From CAYOID01 sp964573115 (GTDB lineage: Bacteria > Desulfobacterota > Desulfovibrionia > Desulfovibrionales > Desulfothermaceae), in NCBI GenBank assembly GCA_964573115.1, contig CAZNIP010000004.1, positions 1 through 64,000 on the forward strand: a DNA stretch of 64,000 nucleotides. The letters are read 5' to 3'. Under the pieces are notes generated by a model, which had not been told where the DNA came from, did not search any database, and worked only from the letters and a program-made list of their open reading frames with translations. A program made the translations under genes and the position numbers. Each line of letters starts with the position of its first letter. Position 1 is the first letter of the stretch. Of this stretch, positions 57,538 through 64,000 are shown one piece after another.

Positions 57538-59280
57538 TCAGCTCGGGACGGCCTTTTTGAGCTGTATGAAGAAAATCGATCCCTGCAGGGAACCAGGCAC
57601 CGGGCTGTCGACCCAGATGCGTCCGTTCTGATTCCTGACGATGTGCTTGCAGATGGAAAGCCCGAGACCCGTTCCAGGGACATGGTTTCCATAGCCTTCC
57701 GTGCCGATGCGGTAAAAGCGTTCAAAGATCCGTTCCCTGAGCGAAAATGGAATGCCGGGACCTTCATCCTGAATGGCGATGACCCAGTCAGACCCCTTGT
57801 CCTGAACCGACACCTGGACTCGGCCTTTGATGGGTCCGTACTTGACGGCATTGTCCAGGATGTTGACCAGGACCCGCACCAGCTGCTCAAAATCTGAGAG
57901 AAGAACCACATCCTGGTCCGGCAGATTGCTGACCAGGGCCACCTGCCTGGCGTCCGCCTGCGGTCCGCATATTTCCCAGGCGGTGTTCAACACGGAGCTC
58001 AAGTGGACAGGTTCCAGGCCCGGTTTTGATTCCATGGCCTCGAGCCTGGCCAGCTGCAGGAGATCTTCCAGGAGCTGGTTCATGGTGTTGGCGTTCTTCT
58101 GAATGACTTCCACAAAGGCTTTGGTGGTCTCCGGGTCAGGCACCGGGCTGGACAGCAGAGTTTCGGCATATCCCTTGATCGAGGTCAGCGGGGTTCGCAG
58201 TTCATGGGAGACATTGGCCACAAAGTCCTTTCTGACCTGCTCCAGCTTTTTGAGCTCAGACACGTCGTGAAAAACCAGGATCAGGCTCAGCGGCTGCTCC
58301 TCCCCGGATTGGAGTGGAATGATGCTGACATCGAAATAGCGGGCCCCGGGCATGGACACAAAGAGGTGGTGGGCCACCTGATCCCTGCTCTGCAGACAGT
58401 GCGTGATGGCATCGCCCAGATCGGCACTGTGGAGAAACTCGATGGGATTGCGCCCCTGAACGTTTTGGCTCAGACCGAAGATCTGTTTGATGGCCTGATT
58501 GGCGATTTTGACCTTTCCCCGATCGTCAAGGACCAGGACTCCTTCCTGCATCCCGTTGAGAATGGTCTCCAGATGATCCCTCTGCTGGGCAATGGTTTGG
58601 ATGTTGTTCTGAATCCTCTTGGCCAGGCGGTTGATGCTCTGGACCAGGGGGATGAAATCCCGTCCAGGGTAGGTCTGGATCCGCTTGTGGAAATTGCCGT
58701 GTCCGATCTCGTCCGCAGCCTGGCTGATGGCCGCAATCTCGCGGCTGTAGCTGCTCCCCAGCAGCCAGCTGATGACCCCGGCCAGAGCGATCACGCCTGC
58801 GACCAAGAGGCCGTTCAGGGGCGTGAGGACATACCGGGATCCCGGTATGTCGGGGAATGTCTTGGTGATCTTCAGGGTTCCGGGTTCGACCCCGGGGATG
58901 TCCCTGACCAGGACTGTTGCGGTGCAGCCAAGACCCCGGCCGTCCGGGTCTGGCATGCACTGCGCCAGTGCCTTTGTCTGCAGATCTGCCCCTGCTGCTT
59001 GAAGAGGTGTTGCTTCCGGGCTCCGGGCCTGAACATAGATGATCGTGGCCCCCAGGCTCTGCCCTTGGTCGTTGAGCCAGACTTCAAATCCTTCCAGGGA
59101 CGTGAAGTCCCCCCTTTTCTGAGCCAGCCGGTGGACGTGGCTCAGGATCTCAGCCGTTGATTTCGAGAACCTCTGCTCATCCTGATCCTGGAGGACCCGA
59201 ATCGAGTTCAGCAGGATCACAACGACCAAGAGCAGGCTCAGGCCGATCATGGCCAGAAAAAAGGACTTCTTGAGGCTCAT
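57538..59280 (-). CDS. phoR: Phosphate-sensing histidine kinase PhoR
   Basis: 580 aa. Two membrane helices (about 9-28 and 156-178) flank a periplasmic sensor part; then HAMP, PAS (ILNGMQEGVLVLDDRGKVKIAN), the H-box FVANVSHELRTPLTSIKGYAE with the phospho-accepting His, and the ATPase part (DNAVKYG, DEGPGIP, GTGLGLSICK). It is the partner of the phoB gene directly upstream. A periplasmic domain this large differs from E. coli PhoR. Confidence 0.93.
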   Translation of the reverse strand: MSLKKSFFLAMIGLSLLLVVVILLNSIRVLQDQDEQRFSKSTAEILSHVHRLAQKRGDFTSLEGFEVWLNDQGQSLGATIIYVQARSPEATPLQAAGADLQTKALAQCMPDPDGRGLGCTATVLVRDIPGVEPGTLKITKTFPDIPGSRYVLTPLNGLLVAGVIALAGVISWLLGSSYSREIAAISQAADEIGHGNFHKRIQTYPGRDFIPLVQSINRLAKRIQNNIQTIAQQRDHLETILNGMQEGVLVLDDRGKVKIANQAIKQIFGLSQNVQGRNPIEFLHSADLGDAITHCLQSRDQVAHHLFVSMPGARYFDVSIIPLQSGEEQPLSLILVFHDVSELKKLEQVRKDFVANVSHELRTPLTSIKGYAETLLSSPVPDPETTKAFVEVIQKNANTMNQLLEDLLQLARLEAMESKPGLEPVHLSSVLNTAWEICGPQADARQVALVSNLPDQDVVLLSDFEQLVRVLVNILDNAVKYGPIKGRVQVSVQDKGSDWVIAIQDEGPGIPFSLRERIFERFYRIGTEGYGNHVPGTGLGLSICKHIVRNQNGRIWVDSPVPGSLQGSIFFIQLKKAVPS

Positions 59281-59329
59281 AGGGGAGGCCTTCCGGGCGC
59301 TGGGTGAAACACCAGGAGGAGCACAGCGA

Positions 59330-60016
59330 TCAGGTGGCCTTGAGGCGATAGCCGATGCCGCGGACGGTATGAATCCAGTCAGCGTAGGGGCCCAGCTTTT
59401 GCCGGAGACGATGCATGTGGGTGTCCACGGTCCTGGCGTAGCCCATGAACTCGTAGCCCCAGACCTTGTCCAGCAGGTGCTCCCGACTGAGGACCCGGCC
59501 GTTGGCCCTGATCAGGGCAGCCAGCAGATTGAACTCCGTGGCTGTCAGGTCGGCTTCGGCCTCGTCGACCATGACTCGAAAAGCGCCAAAATCGACGCGA
59601 AGCCCGCTGTGTTCCCAGATATCCTCTTCCTTGAGGGGGGTCTTGGTCCGGCGGAGCACGGCCTTGACGCGCAGAATGAGCTCCCTGGGGCTGAAGGGCT
59701 TGACCACATAGTCGTCGATGCCCAGCTCGAAGCCCGAAATCCGGTCCTCCTCCTCTCCCTTGGCCGTGAGCATGATCACTGGAATGTCCCTGGTTTCGGG
59801 CTTCGACTTCAAAACCTTGCAGACTTCGATACCGTCCATGCCGGGGAGCATGATGTCCAGGAGGAGGACATCCGGAACCTGCCGCTCGATGAGCGCCAGG
59901 GCGTGTTCGCCATCCTTTGCCGTCCAGGCCTCGTATCCCTCGCTTTGAAAATTGTACCTCAGCAGATTGAGGATATCCGCTTCGTCTTCAACAATGAGAA
60001 TGGTCAAGGTGTCCAT
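59330..60016 (-). CDS. phoB: Phosphate regulon response regulator PhoB
   Basis: 228 aa. Receiver domain with VLLLDIMLPGMDG holding the phospho-acceptor Asp and VKPFSPRE, then an OmpR-type winged helix (LTATEFNLLAALIRANGRVLSREHLLDKVWGY, VDTHMHRLRQKLG, VRGIGYRL). It binds Pho boxes such as those upstream of pstS and phoA here. Confidence 0.94.
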   Translation of the reverse strand: MDTLTILIVEDEADILNLLRYNFQSEGYEAWTAKDGEHALALIERQVPDVLLLDIMLPGMDGIEVCKVLKSKPETRDIPVIMLTAKGEEEDRISGFELGIDDYVVKPFSPRELILRVKAVLRRTKTPLKEEDIWEHSGLRVDFGAFRVMVDEAEADLTATEFNLLAALIRANGRVLSREHLLDKVWGYEFMGYARTVDTHMHRLRQKLGPYADWIHTVRGIGYRLKAT

Positions 60017-60048
60017 TGATCAGCATCCCGTTCCTGGCCTGCTTGACA

Positions 60049-60807
60049 TCAACCGAACCGACCGGTGATGTAGTCTTCAGTCTGCTTTTTGGAAGGCCGG
60101 GTGAAGATGGTTTCGGTCGTATCGACCTCAATGAGCTCTCCCATGTAGAAAAAGGCCGTGTAGTCCGAGACACGGGCGGCCTGCTGCATGTTATGGGTGA
60201 CGATGATGATCGTGTAGAGCTTCTTGAGCTCGAAGATGAGCTCCTCAATCCGCTGAGTGGCAATGGGATCAAGGGCTGAGGCCGGTTCGTCCATGAGCAG
60301 GACATCCGGCTCCACAGCCAGGGCCCTGGCGATGCACAGGCGCTGCTGCTGACCGCCTGACAGTCCCAGGGCCGAGCTCTCCAGCCTGTCTTTGACCTCC
60401 TCGAACAGGGCTGCCTGTTTCAGCCCCTCCTCGACTCGATCGGCAATTTCGTTCTTGTTGTACCTGTTGATCCTCAGGCCATAGGCCACGTTTTCATAAA
60501 TGGATTTGGGAAAGGGGTTGGGCTTTTGAAAGACCATGCCCACCTGGCGGCGCAGGGTGACCACATCGACCTTGGGGTCATTGATGTTCTCGTTGTCCAG
60601 GAGAATGCGCCCTTCGACCCTGGCCACCGGAATGAGGTCGTTCATACGGTTCAGGCAGCGCAGAAAGGTCGACTTGCCGCATCCGGAAGGCCCGATCAGG
60701 GCTGTGACTTCGTTTTTGCGGAACTGGATGTTGATGTCCTTGAGGGCATTGAAGTCACCATAGAAGAAATTCAATGCTTCGGAAGCCATTTTCATTGAAG
60801 CGTCCAT
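60049..60807 (-). CDS. pstB: Phosphate ABC transporter ATP-binding protein PstB
   Basis: 252 aa. Walker A GPSGCGKST, signature LSGGQQQR, Walker B DVLLMDEPASALD, and the C-terminal H-loop VTHN. It energises high-affinity phosphate import and couples to PhoU. Order pstA-pstB-phoB is conserved in the array. Confidence 0.96.
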   Translation of the reverse strand: MDASMKMASEALNFFYGDFNALKDINIQFRKNEVTALIGPSGCGKSTFLRCLNRMNDLIPVARVEGRILLDNENINDPKVDVVTLRRQVGMVFQKPNPFPKSIYENVAYGLRINRYNKNEIADRVEEGLKQAALFEEVKDRLESSALGLSGGQQQRLCIARALAVEPDVLLMDEPASALDPIATQRIEELIFELKKLYTIIIVTHNMQQAARVSDYTAFFYMGELIEVDTTETIFTRPSKKQTEDYITGRFG

Positions 60808-60865
60808 GACCGTGTTCTATCCTTTGGTGCGGTTGTCGTTTGTCTCTGTCCGGGTCTTCAAGCCA

Positions 60866-61717
60866 TCAGCGCCGCTTTTGCATTCTGGACCGGATGATGA
60901 TGGCCAGCAGGTTCATGCCCACGACCAGGGCCATCAAAACCAGAGCCGTGCCGTACTGCAGGTGCCTGGTGGCCTCGATGTTCGTTCCGGCAGTGGCCAG
61001 AACATAGATGTGATACGGCAGGGCCATGACATCGTCGAAGATGGAGGTCGGCAGCTGCCTGGTATAGTACACGGCTGCCGTGAACATGATCGGGGCGGTC
61101 TCCCCGGCAGCCCTGCTCAAACCGAGGATGAGCCCGGTGAGCATGTTCGGCAGCGCGGCCGGCAGGACCACCTTGTAGATGGTCTGCCATTTCGTGGCCC
61201 CCAGGGCAAGAGAGGCCTCCCGATAAGTCTGGGGGATGGCCCGCAGGGACTCCTCAGCCGTGCCGATGATCAGCGGGAGGATGAAAGCTCCCAGGGTCAG
61301 AGCCCCGGAAACGATGCTCACGCCAAGCTTGAGCCAGGTCACGAAAAAGGCCAGCCCGAAGAGGCCGTAGACCACCGACGGGACGCCGGCCAGATTGTTG
61401 ATCCCCAGCCTGATGATGCGCAGCCAGGGACCTGGCCTGGCGTACTCGTTGAGATAGATGGCCGTGGCCACTCCAAGGGGAAAGGCCACGGTGATCGATC
61501 CCAGGCTGAGGTAGACGGTCCCCATGATGCAGGGCAGGATGCCTCCTTCAGTCATGGCCTCCCTGGGAGGCTGGGAGAGGAAGGTCCAGTTGATGGCCCC
61601 GATGCCCTGGACGGCGATGAACAGCAGAAAAATGAACAGCGCCACGACATTGATGTAGATGGCCAGCCTGATGACTGAGAAGGCGATGAATTGGCTGCGT
61701 TTTCTCGACTCTTGCAC
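60866..61717 (-). CDS. pstA: Phosphate ABC transporter permease PstA
   Basis: 283 aa with six helices. FPLGVATAIYLNEYARPG, GVPSVVYGLFGLAFFV and the EAA-type loop YREASLALGATKWQTIYKVVLPAALPNMLTGLILGLSRAAGETAPI are PstA signatures. Confidence 0.95.
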   Translation of the reverse strand: MQESRKRSQFIAFSVIRLAIYINVVALFIFLLFIAVQGIGAINWTFLSQPPREAMTEGGILPCIMGTVYLSLGSITVAFPLGVATAIYLNEYARPGPWLRIIRLGINNLAGVPSVVYGLFGLAFFVTWLKLGVSIVSGALTLGAFILPLIIGTAEESLRAIPQTYREASLALGATKWQTIYKVVLPAALPNMLTGLILGLSRAAGETAPIMFTAAVYYTRQLPTSIFDDVMALPYHIYVLATAGTNIEATRHLQYGTALVLMALVVGMNLLAIIIRSRMQKRR

Positions 61718-61759
61718 AACGTCCTCGACTGTTCAGATCTGAGTTGACACGATGGAATT

Positions 61760-62653
61760 CTAAAGCGTCGCGGCTCCGACCTGCTTGTGCTTGTGGGCCA
61801 GGTGGTCGGCGATGAGATTGAAAATAAAGGTGAAGACGAACAGGACCAGACCGATGCCGAACAGGGAGTGATAGTGGTTGCTCCGGAATGGGGCTTCGGC
61901 CATTTCCGCGGCAATGGAGGCCGGCATGGGTCTGACCGGATCAAAGATCGATTCAGGGATCATGGCCGCTCCTCCGGCGACCATGAGCACGACCATGGTC
62001 TCCCCGATGGCCCGGGCAATGCCCAGGATGACTGCGGTGGATATGCCGGACAGCGAGGCCGGCAGGATGACCCGATAGATGGTCTCCCACTGTGTGGCCC
62101 CCAGGGCCATGGAGGCTTCCCTCATTTCCCCGGGAACGCTGTAAATCGCGTCTTCGGACACACTGGTGATGGTGGGCACGGCCATGAAGGCCAGCATCAG
62201 GGACGCGTTGAACATGTTCAGGCCAGTGGCGATGCCCAGGAGGTCCTGCAGCAGCGGGGCCACGACAACCATGCCGAAGAACCCGATGACCACGGTGGGC
62301 AGGCCTTCAATGAGCTCGATGATCGGCTTGACCACGGCCCTGACCCGGGGATTGGCGATCTCGGCCAGGTAGATCGCGCTCCCGATGCCCAGTGGGATGG
62401 CGATCAGGGACGACAGGGCGGTCACGGCCATGGAGCCGACGATCAAGGGGAGGATCCCGAAGTCCGGCGGGTCATAGGTCGGATACCAGAGCGTGCCGAA
62501 GAGAAAATCGGTCACCGAGACCTTGGTGAAGATGGGCACCCCTTCCAGAAAGAGAAAGAGCAGAATCAAGGCCAGGATGATGATTCCGCTCGCTCCGACG
62601 ATAAAGAAGAAAGAATGGATGCCACGTTCTTTGATTTGACTTGGCGCAGCCAT
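61760..62653 (-). CDS. pstC: Phosphate ABC transporter permease PstC
   Basis: 297 aa with six helices. IPLGIGSAIYLAEIANPRVR, IELIEGLPTVVIGFFGM, and the EAA loop MREASMALGATQWETIYRVILPASLSGISTAVILGIARAIGETMVV match PstC. It pairs with PstA. Confidence 0.95.
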   Translation of the reverse strand: MAAPSQIKERGIHSFFFIVGASGIIILALILLFLFLEGVPIFTKVSVTDFLFGTLWYPTYDPPDFGILPLIVGSMAVTALSSLIAIPLGIGSAIYLAEIANPRVRAVVKPIIELIEGLPTVVIGFFGMVVVAPLLQDLLGIATGLNMFNASLMLAFMAVPTITSVSEDAIYSVPGEMREASMALGATQWETIYRVILPASLSGISTAVILGIARAIGETMVVLMVAGGAAMIPESIFDPVRPMPASIAAEMAEAPFRSNHYHSLFGIGLVLFVFTFIFNLIADHLAHKHKQVGAATL

Positions 62654-62727
62654 AAGGTCCCCGTCTGCGGTTCGTGATGAGAAAAAGAGAGGTGGTCAGG
62701 AGTCCCGTCTGTTCGGGCCGGAAAAGG

Positions 62728-62756
62728 GGGAGGACCTGAAGGGATCAAGTCCTCCC
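62728..62756 (-). terminator. Attenuating hairpin between pstS and pstC
   Basis: On the minus strand GGGAGGAC and GTCCTCCC form an 8-bp stem with 13-base loop, followed by CCTTTTCC. It likely gives higher pstS than pstCAB expression. Confidence 0.65.
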
Positions 62757-62777
62757 GCTGAGCAGTCTCGTGCGTGT

Positions 62778-63593
62778 TTAGTACAGGGAGACGTAGCCGA
62801 CTTCATCCACGAAGGGCTGACCCTTGTCCGGGTGCAGCACATAGTTGATGAACAGCTTGGTCTCGCCGGTCGGCCAGCCGTCGGTGAACATGTACAGGGT
62901 CCTGGAAACAGGGTACTCGCCGGAGGAGGTGGTGGCCTTGGTGCCCAGCACCCCATTAACAGAGACGTTCTTGAGGTCCTTGTTCAGGTAGCCGATCCCG
63001 ATGTAGCCGATGGCGTTCTTGTTCTTGGCCACGGCCTGAGCCACTGCGCCGTTGGAGGCCAGGAGCTGAGCCCTGGGGGTGACCCTGGCGCCTTCGAGGA
63101 CGATGTCTTCCCAGACTTCATAGGTTCCGGAGGAGGTGTCCCTGGAGATGACCACGATGGGCCGGTCAGGCCCGCCGACGTCCTGCCAGTTTTCAACCTC
63201 GCCCTCGTAGATGGCCTTGAGTTGGCCATGAGAGAGGTCAGACACGGAGTTGCTGGGGTGGACCACAGGGATGATGCTGTCCAGGGCCACACCAAAGGGG
63301 ACCGGGTAGTGACCGTTGTCCACGGCCCGCTTGACTTCCTTGTCCTTGATGAACCTGGAGGCGTCGGCAATGTCCGTGGTCCCGTCGATCAGGGCCTTGA
63401 TCCCGTTCCCGGAACCGCCGCCGGAGATGGACACGTCGATGTCAGGGTACTGATCCATGAACTTTTCAGCCACTTTCTGGGCAATGGGCAGGACCGTTGT
63501 TGAACCTTTGATCACCACTGAACCGGCGAGCACCGGAGCAGCGCAGAGACTCAGACCAACAAAGACAACCAGTGCTGCTAAACTCCTTCGCAT
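62778..63593 (-). CDS. pstS: Phosphate-binding protein PstS
   Basis: 271 aa with a signal peptide (about 1-23, ending VLAGS). VVIKGSTTVLPIAQKVAEKF, ISGGGSGNGIKALIDGTTDIADASR and VISRDTSSGTYEVWEDIVLEGA hold the phosphate ligands. It is periplasmic and delivers phosphate to PstCA. A strong Pho-box array lies upstream. Confidence 0.95.
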   Translation of the reverse strand: MRRSLAALVVFVGLSLCAAPVLAGSVVIKGSTTVLPIAQKVAEKFMDQYPDIDVSISGGGSGNGIKALIDGTTDIADASRFIKDKEVKRAVDNGHYPVPFGVALDSIIPVVHPSNSVSDLSHGQLKAIYEGEVENWQDVGGPDRPIVVISRDTSSGTYEVWEDIVLEGARVTPRAQLLASNGAVAQAVAKNKNAIGYIGIGYLNKDLKNVSVNGVLGTKATTSSGEYPVSRTLYMFTDGWPTGETKLFINYVLHPDKGQPFVDEVGYVSLY

Positions 63594-63660
63594 AGTGTAC
63601 CTCCTTCAAAGTTGGTAAAAAAAGTGAAACCTACCGCTTGAAAAGAAGTACGTGCGCTCT

Positions 63661-63700
63661 GTCACGATCCTATGACCCTTTTGTTACAATTCTGTGACAC
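63661..63700 (-). promoter_or_regulatory. Pho-box array upstream of pstS
   Basis: On the minus strand GTGTCAC, TTGTAAC, GGGTCAT and TCGTGAC follow each other with exact 4-bp spacers (11-bp period), as upstream of phoA. The array is 68-107 bp from the pstS start. Confidence 0.75.
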
Positions 63701-63889
63701 ATTCCAGGATTTGAAAACATCTGGGATTTTTTTGTCTTCAGCAGGACCTCATTGACGCTTTGAAAAATTGCCCTTTTGAGTCCATGCCTGTGGTGTGTGA
63801 GCTGTCGGCCCTTTTGAGACGTGTGGCCGGTGGGCAGCTCTTGTGGGTCTGACGGTGAGGTTGAGAGAAGTATGACGATCAGGTGACGG

Positions 63890-64000
63890 TCAAAAACCCG
63901 ACTCCAGGGATGGACTGACGATGTGGTCAACCCGGACTTCCCCCATGGATGTGGAGGGATCTGCGACCAGGCTGACCCTGCCCTGCTCGATCCTCAGCCT
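63890..64000 (-). CDS. C-terminal end of an unidentified gene (partial)
   Basis: 36 visible codons then TGA; the start is beyond the right edge. Residues RLRIEQGRVSLVADPSTSMG and a Ser/Leu-rich end show GC-rich third positions like the other genes. The DPSxxxGxVxV pattern recalls FliH-type C-termini, but this is weak. Between this stop and pstS (63594-63889) I see only the Pho boxes. Confidence 0.35.
   Translation of the reverse strand, partial: RLRIEQGRVSLVADPSTSMGEVRVDHIVSPSLESGF

Noticed and set aside
1..64000. tRNA, rRNA, prophage, integrase or insertion-sequence genes
   Set aside because: I read the gaps and gene products and found no tRNA cloverleaf, rRNA segment, transposase, integrase or phage structural gene.

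Overview
The window is GC-rich DNA whose gene content points to a Desulfobacterota (delta-proteobacterial) anaerobe, probably Desulfovibrionales-like and able to reduce or disproportionate sulfur compounds. The indicators are TusA/DsrE/YedE sulfur-relay genes, multihaem c-type cytochromes beside a Rieske/cytochrome b pair, QmoA/HdrA-like flavoproteins next to a MetV-like protein, ORP-type small proteins, a selenoprotein, and three sigma-54 enhancer-binding proteins (EBPs). The taxonomic assignment is inference. I see no rRNA, tRNA, CRISPR, prophage or insertion sequence.

Region 1 (1-14.97 kb) is a sulfur-relay and electron-transfer locus. It starts with the tail of a CoA-disulfide-reductase-like flavoprotein fused to rhodanese and an EBP. 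A plus-strand operon follows: Cys-less TusA-like, TusA, DsrE-like, DsrH-like, DsrE-like, then two CBS proteins. A convergent minus-strand operon of about 8 kb encodes a haem-bearing triple-rhodanese protein, a YedE permease, two multihaem cytochromes, a Rieske protein and cytochrome b. An OsmC/DsrE pair diverges from it. Three near-consensus sigma-54 promoters and shared TTGAAC-N4-GTTCA-type sites suggest one EBP controls all of this. The YedE+TusA+DsrE content resembles the YTD cluster discussed as a marker of sulfur disproportionation.

Region 2 (15-28.5 kb) holds a second EBP with a divergent MarR regulator, an RND exporter/lipoprotein-sorting/outer-membrane trio, a thioredoxin with its own sigma-54 promoter, a permease-USP fusion, DUF302, a NifU-like protein, and a peroxiredoxin in which an in-frame TGA replaces the peroxidatic cysteine codon (selenocysteine). 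Region 3 (28.9-48.1 kb) carries alkaline phosphatase behind a Pho-box array, YibE/F, two metallo-beta-lactamase-fold proteins, a LarA-like/CoA-disulfide-reductase-like pair with a third EBP, an ORP-like NifX/DUF5320/radical-SAM group, an Rrf2 regulator, MetV plus two HdrA/Qmo-like flavoproteins, a response regulator with TPRs, and a class II photolyase.

Region 4 (48.3-64 kb) has a rhodanese-rubrerythrin fusion and then one long minus-strand array: pstS-pstC-pstA-pstB-phoB-phoR-phoU, continuing into an XXXCH-type protein, a PHP-like protein, an amphi-Trp protein, a PhoU-kinase fusion, an ATP-grasp enzyme, an HPr-kinase-like protein and a CofD/YvcK-like protein. These last genes match what I recall as the uncharacterised GAK system, here attached to the tail of a complete phosphate regulon. 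This is the strongest candidate for an undescribed system.

Intergenic DNA carries at least three families of dispersed elements: hairpins with a constant GCC-AGA-GGC tip and variable stems, a CTCGTATGAAAC-type 12-mer often next to them, and two longer repeats of about 105 and 110 bp in three copies each.
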